Below are positions 11,300 through 23,425 of a stretch of 64,000 nt of DNA, piece by piece. Location: contig JAUIMM010000113.1 of NCBI GenBank assembly GCA_031769625.1, positions 18,338,501 through 18,402,500 on the forward strand, given 5' to 3'. Source of the DNA: Taudactylus pleione (taxonomy: Eukaryota; Chordata; Amphibia; Anura; Myobatrachidae). The notes beneath the pieces were generated by a model. The model saw only the letters and a program-made list of their open reading frames with translations, was not told the DNA's origin and made no database searches. Both the position numbers and the translations under genes were made by a program. The number at the start of each line of letters is the position of its first letter. The first letter of the stretch is position 1.

Positions 11300-14200
11300 G
11301 AACTGGAGTCATGGAGCCTGTATACACACAGTGGGCTATGCCCTGTCACGGAGCTTGTATAATACACTCAGTGGGCTTATGCCCTTTCACATAGCTTGTA
11401 GAATAGACACAGTGGACTATGCCCTTTCACGGAGCTTGTATGCACTTTCTGGGCTTATGCCCTGTCATGGAGCTTGTATAATACACTCAGTGGGCTTATG
11501 CCCTTTCACAGAGCTTGTACAATAGACATAGTGGGCTATGCCCCTTCACGGAGCTTGTATGCACTCACTGGGCTTATGCCCTGTCACGGAGCTTGTATAA
11601 TACACACAGTGGGCTTATGCCCTTTCACGGAGCTTGTATAATACACTCAGTGGGTTATGCCCTTTCACCGAGCTTGTATGCACTCACTGGGTTTATGCCC
11701 TGTCACGGAGCTTGAATAATACACACAGTGGTCTTATGCCCTTCCACGGAGCTTGCATAATACACTCAGTGGGCTTATGACCTTTCACGGAGCTAGTATA
11801 ATACACTTAGTGGGCTATGCCCTTTCACGGAGCTTGTATAATACACTCAGTGGGCTTATGCTCTTTCACAGAGCTGGCACAATAGACATAGTGGGCTATG
11901 CCCCTTCATGGAGCTTGTATGCACTCAATGGGCTTATGCCCTGTCACGGAGCTTGTATAATAGACACAGTGGGCTTATGCCTTTTCACGGAGCTTGTATA
12001 ATACACTCACTGGGCTTATGCCCTGTCACGGAGCATGTATAATACACACAGTGGGCTAAGTCCAGTCACAGAGCCTGTACAATACACACAGTGGGCTAAA
12101 TCCAGTCAAGGAGCTTGTATAATATTATAAATACACACAGTGGGCTAAGTCCAGTCACAGAGCCTGTATAATACATGCAGTGGGATTATTCCCTTTAACG
12201 GAGCTTGTATTATACACTCAGTGGACTATGCACTTTCACGGAGCTTGTATGCACTCACTGGGCTTATGCCCTGTCACAGAGCTTGTACAATACACACAGT
12301 GGTCTTATGCCCTTTCACGGAGCTTGCATAACACACTCAGTGGGCTTATGACCTTTCACGGAGCTAGTATAAATACACTTAGTGGGCTATGCCCTTTCAT
12401 GGAGCTTGTATAATACACTCAGTGGGCTTATGCCCTTTCACAGAGCTTGTACAATAGACATTGTGGGCTATGCCCCTTCACGGAGCTTGTATGCACTCAC
12501 TGGGCTTACGCCCTGTCACGGAGCTTATATAATAGACACAGCGGACTTATTCCCTTTCACGGAGCTTGTATAATACACTCACTGGGCTTATGCCCTGTCA
12601 CGGAGCTTGTATAATACACACAGTGGGCTAAGTCCAGTCACGGAGCATGTACAATACACACAGAGGGCTAAGTCCAGTCACGGAGCTTGTATAATATTAT
12701 AAATACACACAGTGGGCTAAGTCCAGTCACAGAGCCTGTATAATACACACAGTGGGCTTATGCCCTTTTACGGAGCTTGTATAATACACTCAGTGGGCTT
12801 ATGCCCTTTCACGGAGCTTGTATAATACACTCAGTGGGCTATGAACTTTCACGGAGATTGTATGCACTCAATGGGCTTATGCCCTGTCACGGAGCTTGTA
12901 TAATACACACAGTGGGCTTATGCCCTTTCAAGGAGCTTGTATGCACTCACTGGGCTATGCCCTTTCACGGAGCTTGTATAATACACTCAGTGGGCTTATG
13001 CCCTTTCACCGAGCTTGTATAATACACTCAGTAGGCTTATGTCCTGTCACGGAGCTTGTAGAATAGACACAGTGGACTATGCCCTTTCACGGAGCTTGTA
13101 TTATACACACAGTGGGGTAAGCCCAGTCACGGAGTTTGTATAATACACACAGTGGGCTAAGCACAGTCACGGAGCTTGTATCATACACACAGTGGGCTAA
13201 GCCCAGTCACGGATCTTGTATAATACACACAGTGGGCTAAGCCCAGTCAAGGAGCCTGTATAATACACTTAGTGGGCTAAGTCCAGTCACGGAGCTTGTA
13301 TAATATAAAAACACACAGTGGGCTAAGTCCAGTCACGGAGCTTGTATAATAGACACAATGGGCTAAGTCCAGTCACGGATCCTGTATAATACACACAGTG
13401 GGCTTATGCACTTTCACGGAGCTTGTATAATACACTCAGTGGGCTTATGCCCTTTCACTGAGCTTGTATAATACACTCAGTGGGCTTATGCCCTTTCACG
13501 GAGCTTGTATAATACACTTAGTGGGCTTATGCCCTTTCACAGAGCTTGTATAATACACTCAGTGGGCTTATGCCCTGTCACAGAGCTTGTAGAATAGACA
13601 CAGTGGACTATGCCATTTCACGGAGCTTGTATTACACACACAGTGGGCTAAGCCCAGTCACGGAGCTTGTATAATACACACAGTGGGCTAAGCCCAGTCA
13701 CGGAGCTTGTATTATACACGCAGTGGGCTAAGTCCAGACACGGAGCTTGTATAATAGACACAGTGGGCTAAGTCCAGTCTCAGAGCCTGTATAATACACA
13801 CAGAGGGCTAAGTCCAGTCACGGAGCTTGTATAATATTATAAATACACACAGTGGGCTAAATCCAGTCACGGAGCTTGTATAATACACACAGTGGGCTAA
13901 GCCCAGTCACGGAGCATGCATATTACACTCAGTGGGCATATGACCTTTCACAGAGCAAGTATAATACACTTAGTGGGCTATGCCCTTTCACGGAGCTTGT
14001 ATGCTCTCACTGGGCTTATGCCCTGTCAGGGAGCTTGTATAATACACACAGTGGGCTTATGCTCTTTCACTGAGCTTGTATAATACACTCAGTGGGCTTA
14101 TGCCCTGTCACGGAGCTTGTAGAATAGACACAGTGGACTATGCCCTTTCACGGAGCTTGTATTATACACACAGTGGGCTAAGTCCAGTCACGGAGCATGT

Positions 14201-16985
14201 ATAATACACACAGTGGGCTAAGTCCAGTCATGGAGCTTGTATAATATTATAAATACACTCAGTGGGCTTATGTCCTGTCACGGAGCTTGTAGAATAGACA
14301 CAGTGGACTATGCCCTTTCACGGAGCTTGTATTATACACACAGTGGGGTAAGCCCAGTCACAGAGTTTGTATAATACACACAGTGGGCTAAGCACAGTCA
14401 CGGAGCTTGTATCATACACACAGTGGGCTAAGCCCAGTCACGGATCTTGTATAATACACACAGTGGGCTAAGCCCAGTCAAGGAGCCTGTATAATACACT
14501 TAGTGGGTTAAGTCCAGTCACGGAGCTTGTATAATATAAAAACACACAGTGGGCTAAGTCCAGTCACGGAGCTTGTAAAATAGACACAATGGGCTAAGTC
14601 CAGTCACGGATCCTGTATAATACACACAGTGGGCTTATGCACTTTCACGGAGCTTGTATAATACACTCAGTGGGCTTATGCCCTTTCACTGAGCTTGTAT
14701 AATACACTCAGTGGGCTTATGCCCTTTCACGGAGCTTGTATAATACACTTAGTGGGCTTATGCCCTTTCACAGAGCTTGTATAATACACTCAGTGGGCTT
14801 ATGCCCTGTCACGGAGCTTGTAGAATAGACACAGTGGACTATGCCATTTCACGGAGCTTGTATTACACACAGTGGGCTAAGCCCAGTCACAGAGCTTGTA
14901 TAATACACTCAGTGGGCTAAGCCCAGTCACGGAGCTTGTATTATACACACAGTGGGCTAAGTCCAGACACGGAGCTTGTATAATAGACACAGTGGGCTAA
15001 GTCCAGTCTCAGAGCCTGTGTAATACACACAGTGGGCTAAGTCCAGTCACGGAGCTTGTATAATATTATAAATACACACAGTGGGCTAAATCCAGTCACG
15101 GAGCTTGTATAATACACACAGTGGGCTAAGCCCAGTCACGGAGCATGCATATTACACTCAGTGGGCTTATGACCTTTCACAGAGCAAGTATAAAACACTT
15201 AGTGGGCTATGCCCTTTCACGGAGCTTGTATGCTCTCACTGGGCTTATGCCCTGTCAGGGAGCTTGTATAATACACACAGTGGGCTTATGCTCTTTCACT
15301 GAGCTTGTATAATACACTCAGTGGGCTTATGCCCTGTCACGGAGCTTGTAGAATAGACACAGTGGACTATGCCCTTTCACGGAGCTTGTATTATACACAC
15401 AGTGGGCTAAGTCCAGTCACGGAGCATGTATAATACACACAGTGGGCTAAGTCCAGTCATGGAGCTTGTATAATATTATAAATACACACAGTGGGCTAAG
15501 TCCAGTCACGGAGCTTGTATAATACACACAGTGGGCTAAGTCCAGTCACGGAGCTTGTATAATAGACACAGTGGGCTAAGTCCAGTCACGGAGCCTGTAT
15601 AATACACACAGTGAGCTAAGTCCAGTCACGGAGCTTGCATAATATTATAAATACACACAGTGGGCTAAGTCCTGTCACGGAGCTTGTATAATACGCACAG
15701 TGGGCTAAGCCCAGTCACGGAGCCTGTATAATACACACAGTGGGCTTATGCCCTTTCACAGAGCTTGTATAATACACTCATTGGGCTTATGCCTTTCATG
15801 GAGCTTGTATAATACACTCAGTGGGCTAGGCCCTTTCACGGAGCTTCTATGCACTCACTGGGCTTATGCCCTGTCACGGAGCTTGTATAATACACACAGT
15901 GGGCTTATGCCCTTTCACGGAGCTTGTATGCACTCACTGGGCTATGCCCTTTCACGGAGCTTGTATAATACACTCAGTGGGCTTATGCCCCTTCACGGAG
16001 CTTGTATAATACACTCAGTGGGCTTATGCCCTGTCTCGGAGCTTGTAGAATAGACACAGTGGACTATGCCCTTTCACGGAGCTTGGATTACACACACAGT
16101 GGGCTAAGCCCAGTCACGGAGCTTGTATAATACACACAGTGGGCTAAGCCCACTCACGGAGCTTGTATTATACACACAGTGGGCTAAGTCCAGTCACGGA
16201 GTTTGTATAATAGACACAGTGGGCTAAGTCTAGTCACAGAGCCTGTATAATACACACAGTGGGCTAAGTCCAGTCACAGAGCTTGTATAAGATTATAAAT
16301 ACACACAGTGGGCTAAGTCCAGTCACACAGCTTGTATAATACACACAGTGGGCTAAGCCCAGTCACGGAGCCTGTATAATACACACAGTGGTCTTATGCC
16401 CTTTCACGGAGCTTGCATAATACACTCAGTGGGCTTATGCCCTTTCACGGAGCTTGTATTACACTCAGTGGGCTATGCCCTTTCACGGAGCTTGTATGCA
16501 CTCACTGGGCTTATGCCCTGTCACGGAGCTTGTATAATACACACAGTGGGCTTATACCCTTTCACGGAGCTTGTATAACACACTCTGTGGGCTTATGCCC
16601 TGTCACGGAGCTTGTAGAATAGACACAGTGGACTATGCCCTTTCACGGAGCTTGTATTATACACACAGTGGGCTAAGCCCAGTCACTGAGCTTGTATAAT
16701 ACACACAGTTGGCTAAGCCCAGTCACGCAGCTTGTATCATACACACAGTGGGCTAAGCCCAGTCACGGATCTTGTATAATACACACAGTGGGCTAAGCCC
16801 AGTCACGGAGCCTGTATAGTACACTTAGTGGGCTAAGTCCAGTCACGGAGCTTGTATAATATAAAAACACACAGTGGGCTAAGTCCAGTCACGGAGCTTG
16901 TATAATACACTCAGTGGGCTAAGTCCAGTCACGGAGCTTGTATAATACACACACAGTGGGCTAAGCCCAGTCACGGAGCACACAG
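11300..16985. repeat. 41-bp minisatellite array, about 140 units
   Basis: Tandem units of about 41 bp (37-52 bp variants) run for 5.7 kb, each built on GGAGCTTGTATAATACAC followed by CAGTGGGCT. There are two main unit types. Type A continues TATGCCCTTTCAC and type B continues AAGCCCAGTCAC or AAGTCCAGTCAC. Both keep a short GGGC..GCCC-like inverted repeat. Insertion variants contain TAATATTATAAATACAC, and short variants have GTATGCACTCACTGGG. Plus-strand open frames here (repeating PFHGACIIHS-like peptides) are by-products of the repeat, not genes. The array starts about 15 bases upstream of the candidate transposase ATG and ends 80-90 bp before the presumed transcription start. Confidence 0.95.
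13021..15480. repeat. two tandem copies of a 1.23-kb higher-order repeat
   Basis: The block 13021-14251 recurs at 14252-15480 with the same order of unit variants, including rare ones: GTATCATACAC, TAATATAAAAACAC, a GGATC variant, and GGAGCATGCATATTACAC. The offset is 1231 bp on the left and 1229 bp on the right, because a CA pair is missing in copy two. Only scattered single-base differences are seen. A partial third copy is at about 16600-16880 (offset about 3556). This indicates recent large-scale duplication within the array. Confidence 0.88.
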
Positions 16986-17113
16986 TGGGAAGAACTACTC
17001 TCTCTAACTGTAATCTAACTCTAGTCTCACTTTTCCCCTCTCTATCACTAACTAAGCGTGACTGTTCCGTCTGATACAGTCAAGCGAAATGGCGCCGACA
17101 GCCGGGCGCTGCA

Positions 17114-17123
17114 CCTTTTATAG
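17114..17123 (-). promoter_or_regulatory. TATA box for the hAT transposase
   Basis: Reverse-strand CTATAAAAGG is a strong TATA consensus, 150 bp inside the right end and pointing toward the transposase. Transcription would be expected to start about 25-30 bp downstream, near 17085-17090. The transcript would then cross the minisatellite before the coding frame. A reverse-strand AAAAGTGAGA at about 17025-17034 could be a splice donor, placing the array in an intron, but this is only a consensus match. Confidence 0.6.
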
Positions 17124-17200
17124 AGGCCGAACATCAACCGGCTCTCGCGAGGTCTCGTGTGAATCCGACGCCGGCCGGGTGACGTTCGGCCTCGAGGTGG

Positions 17201-17250
17201 AATCCGAGTCAGGCGGAACACCCGAACTTGCGTTCGGGTGGACTCGGATT
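17201..17250. repeat. nested palindrome near the hAT right end
   Basis: AATCCGAGTC (17201-17210) pairs with GACTCGGATT (17241-17250). Inside it CACCCGAAC (17219-17227) pairs with GTTCGGGTG (17232-17240) around a 4-base loop. An 8-base bulge sits on the left side. The position 22 bp from the element end suggests a subterminal transposase-binding or cruciform site. Confidence 0.85.
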
Positions 17251-17260
17251 CCTCAGAATC

Positions 17261-17272
17261 CGCTCTTCACTA
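17261..17272 (-). repeat. right terminal inverted repeat of hAT
   Basis: CGCTCTTCACTA is the inverted counterpart of the left end (9 of 12), immediately followed by the target duplication. Confidence 0.8.
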
Positions 17273-17556
17273 ATTTGAATGCATCTTATTCACAAAGCAA
17301 TGTGAGCCGGATGCACAAGCAGCTTCTGCTGATTAAAATGATATGTGGCTTGCCTATTTTTAGTGTGTGACTGCTGATGTATCTGCATGTGAAATGCAAC
17401 ATTACTGTGTCACAGCCGCTGACACTGTACCGTATCATTTCACATGCAGATACAACCACAGTCACACACAGAATATAGGCATGCCATATATAATTTTAAA
17501 CAGCGGAAGATTGTGCATTCTATTCGCATCACTTTGCGAATAAGACGCATTTGAAA
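17273..17556. mobile_element. foldback MITE interrupted by the hAT
   Basis: A long imperfect inverted repeat has arms of about 120 bp at 17273-17396 and 17436-17556, matching throughout. Near the centre, ATCTGCATGTGAAATG is mirrored exactly. Near the outside, GCATCTTATTCAC is mirrored as GCGTCTTATTCGC. The spacer (17397-17435) has its own GTGTCA..TGACAC hairpin. The hAT target duplication (17273-17280) is the first part of the left arm, so this element was in place before the hAT arrived. Confidence 0.8.
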
Positions 17557-17667
17557 GTAAAAAGTCCCACGAAAATACACTCTGCGCTACCGAGTCGCAC
17601 ACGCTCATGAATTATGTTTAGCGCAACTTGTAGATCATGGAGGTAAAATGTATGTAGACACATCTGT

Positions 17668-17790
17668 AGGTCCACCAGGGACCACCTTTAATGTGGTCCC
17701 TCCAATAAGGAACTAAACTAGGACCACAGGATCTCACACTTAAATGGGGTCTCTCCAATAAGCAACTAAAGTAGGTCCATCAGGAGATCA
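17668..17790 (+). repeat. two-copy 52-bp local duplication
   Basis: TCCAATAAGGAACTAAACTA at 17701 and TCCAATAAGCAACTAAAGTA at 17753 lie in similar flanks (GTAGGTCCA/CAGG). This is a small diverged tandem pair. Confidence 0.6.
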
Positions 17791-18132
17791 CATCCGCTGG
17801 AAGGGTGGAGTGGACTTTATAACTCCTGTTCCCAAAGAGGATAACTCACATGTTTTGCAAAAAACTATTTTTAGAAGGAAGAACAATCAAACTATATATT
17901 TTTGCTGTTTTTGATATACTGTAAATACAACTTGTTCAAATACCACAAAATACTTGGCCTTTGGCCTTTTTTGGGTGCTTTTGGTGCAAGGGTCTTTTAA
18001 TAGGACTATTTCAGAAGGTTGGAAAGTGAGGGAAGTCTCAACTGGCTTGTGATATACATTGAGAAACATGAGCAGGAGATTAAAGGACTACCTATTCCAC
18101 AACACTATTGGTGCCCTCTGGGTGTTTTGTGT

Positions 18133-18135
<3 letters not shown>

Positions 18136-18197
<62 letters not shown>

Positions 18198-18198
18198 C
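18136..18198. repeat. (TA)n(GA)n microsatellite
   Basis: About 18 TA units run directly into about 13 GA units. Both strands give meaningless Tyr-Ile and Ser-Leu open frames here. Confidence 0.95.
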
Positions 18199-19686
18199 AA
18201 AAAAATAATATAAACACAACATCCAATACTGTATGTTTGCACTTCCTGATCTGTAAAATGAGTGGTGTATTTGCCTCTCAAGAATGTTCTTATGACAGAA
18301 CAAGCTTCATTTTCCATAACTTTTGGTTCAAGTTTTCAAGGGTTTTTTCCCCTGATAAAATACCCGATGATAACCACAAGTGGGTAATTATAGCCGACTT
18401 TACTTTCTTTGATTGAGTGGCAACATTTAGCCTCTCCAATCTTTACAATAATGAATTTCAGCAATATGCACACTGCTCTGGAGTTGTGTTACTTGTTACA
18501 CACAATTTACACAACTTTGATATATTCAACATTCAAAACATACTAATCAAATACAATTCTGCAAATAATGCATTGGTAAAATAATGGTTCTCCCATAGTA
18601 AAAAAGAATATCATGATAACAAATTGTGTACTATTGATGTAAATATAACTGTAGATTAGTATTTAGTGATTAGTGTCATTGGCAATTACCTACCAGAAAT
18701 TGGATTCTTGATATTTCAATTCTCAAAAGTTTTGTTTTTGTTTCTCAGAGAAATGTTATATAAATAGATATTTTGAGTAAAAAAAAAGAAATTTGTTATG
18801 AAAAATGTTGTGAATTTGTTGTTTATTTTCTTAAAAAAATAATTTTGTTCAAGATACCACTTTAATCCTACTTTTTTATGTATGTTTAATTTTTCCTGAT
18901 GAAACACATTACCATATATGGGTACAATTCTTCATTAGTATATATTCAAAACTTTAAGCCAGGATATTTTGTTTTGTAAAAAAGGAGCTTAGATATGTTT
19001 AAAAAAATGTTCCCTTCCCTAATTAACTCAGATTAATTGTTTCCAATACAGCCATGTTATTGAAACCTTTACCTATATATGTGCGAATGTTAAATGTATT
19101 GATGATTGAAGTGTACCATGAAAACAGTATACTGTATTAGTTTTACTCTTCATTTTAGAAAATTCACATAATCAGAACAGATTTCTGCTTTCTCTTCTCA
19201 TTGATCAAAGCATTCCATAAAGCAGATATTTAAATAAACTACAGTTCTTAGCACATTGTTTTCTATTACATGCCACTAATAATAATAAGCGTATTTTATT
19301 CCTGAAGTGAGATTGTTTTACTGCTTAACCATTTAACTGGCTAAAAGTTTTAAAAAAAACGCTCCCACAATTGTCAATTTTTATTCTAACAAATTACGTA
19401 AATAAGAGCTATTTAAACCTGATTCAATATATATTTTTTTAACAAAAATGTTAAATCAAGTTTATATAGCTATTAATTACATAATGTGATAATAAAAAAA
19501 TGACTATTTTGGGGGCATTTTTGAAAAAAATATCTTTCTAGTTTTAAAAAAAAAGCTGGGGATAGGCAGAGCAAGAAGTAGGTATATATAATGTGTGTGT
19601 ATATGTTATATATATATATTATATACATACATACATTATAGATATATCTACATATCTATAATATAGTCTATATATTATATATACAG

Positions 19687-19718
<32 letters not shown>
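18199..19718. other. AT-rich noncoding stretch
   Basis: Nothing gene-like is visible. At 19609-19719 there is a mixed TA/ATACATAC low-complexity run. Confidence 0.5.
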
Positions 19719-19885
19719 ACCAGGGGTTTCCACTGAAGAAAGGAGGCACTCTCCTTTGTTACAATAAGTCAGTTTTATTTTTGATTACACATCATGTTTT
19801 GGTGAACCAATCTCCAGACAGCGTGGTAAAAAGATTTGGTCGGTCGACGTTTCGGTTCCTACATGAACCTTTATCAAGACCTCAT
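19719..19885 (+). repeat. interspersed repeat fragment
   Basis: The segment has the phrase CGACGTTTCGGTTCCTACAT followed by GAACCTTTATCAAGAC. I recognise this style of phrase from abundant dispersed repeats of vertebrate genomes but cannot classify it. Its edges are uncertain, and it begins just after an AT microsatellite. Confidence 0.45.
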
Positions 19886-22800
19886 GTTATGTAGATGAAA
19901 ACTGATTACAACAGTGTACAATGGTAACACATGATCTTCATTGGTGCTGGAACTAATAACTCAAATGCATCATCTGCAGCAGCGGTTCCCATGGTCAGCA
20001 GTGATCGGGAAAATCGTGGAGGGGAAGCTGTGGGCGCAGAGGGACCAGTAATTCACCTAATATAGCTGGTTGCTGAAATATTCTCTTTCAGCAGCCGACT
20101 AGTAGGCGTTTCTAACTGGTTGCATCAGATGAGACCAGGTCAGTTAAAAGACCAATCTGGCATGGTCGCTTCTGATGCGACCACACCAGGCAAGTGGTTC
20201 AAGTAGGAAACATATTACAGAATGGCCTATGTATGTGTTAGCTGGGTGTAATGATTGACTTGTGGCTATAAGTAAGATGGAATGCACATAACTGAGTCAT
20301 TTGGGTCTCTTCTATGTTTTACCAAAAAATGTAAATTAAAAAACAGTTTGGGTACCAGAAAATCATTTTATTTGGCAAAAATGTTAAGCTACACACTTGC
20401 AACATTTACAAACTCTGAAAAATGCTTAATACATTTGCGAAAGGGGACAATTCTACTGTACATTCCTTCATTGACTAGAATGGGATCATGGATGTAGCAT
20501 AAATACACTTACAGTAGCAAACACTAGTTCTGAGATTCATTTGAGTGTAAGTACAGTAGCGATTAAGCACCATATTAGAAACAGAACTTTTTTAATTGAT
20601 AATGATTCAAAAATAATTCAACTGTTGGGTCACTAAGAGAAGATAGAGATTGAGGACAAGGTCAGAGTTTGGTGAGATTTATCAGAGGACAAGTAGTTTT
20701 AGTTGGTGACAGGGCTTTTTTCTTATGCTGGTGGTAACAGCTTTTGTTAGCGATATGATTTACTGACTTTATGCCTCTGCAATCGTCATCTCAGAATTAT
20801 TTTTTTCCATTAAAGCATATCAATTAATGAAGGTTTTTAAATATATTTTAGGATGTGATCTATTTTTCAAACTTTAGAGAACAACAAAATTCACATCAGT
20901 GGAACTAAGAGACCAAATCTGATTTTTGCCTCCCAGGTGATTTGTGTAGTATTCTTTCAGGGGCTGGTTTATGAGCTCAGTACAACTTTATGCTGTGAGT
21001 TTTCCCAAACTTGCATCAAGAGACCATAGATCCGTTTAAGATGCTTTTAATTTAGAGATGTCAGTGTACGTAAATTTCTAGGTTTAGCAGAGTCATTTTT
21101 ATTCTGGTACAATTAATCTATCCAAATTAGAATGTTTATCTTTATTACCAGGTTGAATACATAAATTTTTCAGTTGTAATATGCATCAAGGGAATTAACA
21201 GTTATTTGATAAACTTTGATAAACTTTTTGGAGTACATTTTTGTATTTAATATTATTGCTGCTTTATATCCAGTGGCTGAAACCGCCAATGATGCAGCAA
21301 CTTTGCAAAGCCCTGCATTGTAAATGTATCCCATTGTCTCTTTTATTATTCAATTACCAAATAGGGAGAAACTAATTATTCAGACCTATTTTAAAATAAA
21401 CTTGCATATTTTAAATTAATTATACATGCTGTTTAAACGGGTCATTGACTGCCTTGGCAGGTTTTAGAGTCTGATCCAAACTTGCCAGCTCTTCCTGAAT
21501 GTCAGGGAGACTCCTTAAAATAGCAGTAATCTCCCTGACTCAATCTTCCTGAAATGCTTTTTCAAAAGTTTGGTCTGATCTGACCACCAGTGAAGTTTGC
21601 ATGTTCTTCCAATGTTATCATGGGTATTATGTCCCTTCAACAGTTCAAAAACATCCTGCTAAATTTATTGACATCTGACAAATTTACTCTATTGTGTGTG
21701 CATTTGTGAGGTTAAATAATTTACACTCAACTTGCAGAGGGACTGAATTATTAAATATTCTGTATAAAGTATTGTGTAATATGTTGGCAGTATTCAAACA
21801 AAATTCTAACAATAAGAATAACAAATACAAATTTCTGCCTATAAAACATATAAAAAAACATATACATATATAAAATATACCTAGTGGTCTACAAGGACAT
21901 TTACAATATATCATAAATATACAACATAATAAAACTATGAAATTGTAAATGTTATTTTTGGATGCAGTTCATTATGACTAGAAAATACAGTTGCTATATT
22001 TATATATATTTTATGGGCAGAATTATGCATTTTATTATAATTATTAGTATAAGTGTTTAAAAGAGCAGCAACATATTATGCACACTCACAATCAGACGGT
22101 TCCACTAAAGACTCCATAATACACAGCTGGACTTTCTTACTATAGCCCACCTTTTTCATACAGGCATACCTCCCAACTGTGCCAATTTTGGTGGGACATT
22201 TTCACTTTTTCGGCAGTGTCCTGCGGGGAGGGGGGTTGAGAGCAGAGCATTGCTGAATTGATGCTACAATCATGAGCTCTGCTTCTAATCAGTGTAGAGA
22301 GAGGCTGGGGGCCATCCAGCGGCTCTGGATGTGATGGGCAAGCCCCCAGCATGTCGAGCAATGGGGGTGTGACAAGCGATCATGCCCCCCACCATGATGC
22401 ACTTTTTTTGCAGAAATGCCCAATTCCCCCATACTAAATGTTAGGATGTTTGGGCAGATAGTGTTGTTGTCAATACCTCTACCCTATGAATCTTTCATCT
22501 GACTTGCATTGACTTGGGGGTACATTTACTATGCAGGGCTTTTCAAAGCATAGAGGGGATGGGAACAGTAGTATTCAGGTAATTCTTCCATTACGCAGGA
22601 AATATTTGCAATGTCTCCTTTGTTACACCATAAATGCAGTAGGTACTAAATATATCATCATCAAAAAAAAGCATTGATTAATAGACCCCTATATATATTT
22701 TGTATACCTGGTAACCAACACCGTCAAGAAAAGAATATGTTGTATTTATTAATATTTTTGGGGTAATATATTCTTACTTTACAATTAAATTTTCTGATTA

Positions 22801-23230
22801 ATTTATTTGGCACCTTACATTTAATATTGCATAATTTGTTATTTTAACTGTAACTAAATAAAACATCGACAATGTACTCTGTTAAATATATGAAACAATT
22901 AATGTTAGCATAGCAGATTTTATTTTAATTTTCCTTTTCTAAAGGAAAACACTGGCTACAAATGTGTCCCTGTTGTGAGCCATATACATATGTAAGACTG
23001 AGAGAAATGGAAACTACTGTATGGTAACATAGTGAACATAGGGTGGACTGTAGGGAGTATCATTAGCTGCAATGTTCCATACATAATAGGTTCCTTTTAA
23101 TTCTTTTGTTAACTTGCACTTGGTTGATTAAATAAAAGAAGCTTTTTAACAATTAAAAAATAATTCTAGCTATATTGTAACTTTTACCCAACAGCACCCC
23201 TCTTCCCAATAATCCCCCCCCCAAATTGGT
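19886..23230. other. noncoding stretch with two repeat fragments
   Basis: No gene is recognised. At 21462-21570 there is a fragment with GTCAGGGAGACTCC and TAGCAGTAATCTCCCTGA that is related to the element at 57238-57645. At about 22160-22440 a GC-richer segment begins CATACCTCCCAACTGTGCC, a phrase resembling common anuran repeats. The rest is AT-rich. Confidence 0.5.
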
Positions 23231-23425
23231 AGAACTCACCATCACCAATGCTGCAATACTTCCTGTACTAGTGTTAACAACCAGGGGAATGTGGTGTTGA
23301 AATAGCAGTGTCCATTTTTTACAATAGTATCTGAAACGAGAGATTCTGACACAGATGAATTTGAACTGCCCCTGGTTGTCAACGCCTGTACAAGAAGGAC
23401 TGTAGTTTGTGCGGTGGTGAGTTCT
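23231..23425. mobile_element. palindromic MITE, 195 bp
   Basis: AGAACTCACC at 23231 is mirrored at 23416-23425. The two arms stay similar for about 60 bp, including ACAACCAGGGG in both. No clear target duplication is seen, so the superfamily is open. Confidence 0.75.

Larger units (their letters stand above)
7654..17272 (-). mobile_element. complete hAT transposon, 9.6 kb
   Basis: The element is 9619 bp long. The left end starts TAGGGATGTGCG. The right end in reverse complement starts TAGTGAAGAGCG, so 9 of 12 bases are shared. Identical ATTTGAAT octamers flank it. From left to right it contains subterminal GGATTTGG-type words, a 20-bp inverted repeat (8111-8165), a reverse-strand ZBED/hAT transposase (8375-11283), a long minisatellite (about 11300-16985), and a promoter-like right end with a TATA box and nested palindromes. 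The perfect target duplication suggests a fairly young insertion, yet the transposase is broken, so the copy was probably mobilised in trans or decayed after insertion. Confidence 0.9.

Noticed and set aside
11298..16622. Many plus-strand open frames with repeating PFHGACIIHS-like peptides, suggesting a repetitive protein
   Set aside because: They shift frame from unit to unit because units are 37-52 bp, have no consistent start, and follow the minisatellite exactly. They are by-products of the repeat.
11300..16985. CRISPR-like array of repeats with spacers
   Set aside because: Units are contiguous with no unique spacers, show gradual variation, and sit inside a eukaryotic transposon.
18088..18317. 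Ser-Leu/Tyr-Ile frames
   Set aside because: They translate a (TA)n(GA)n microsatellite.
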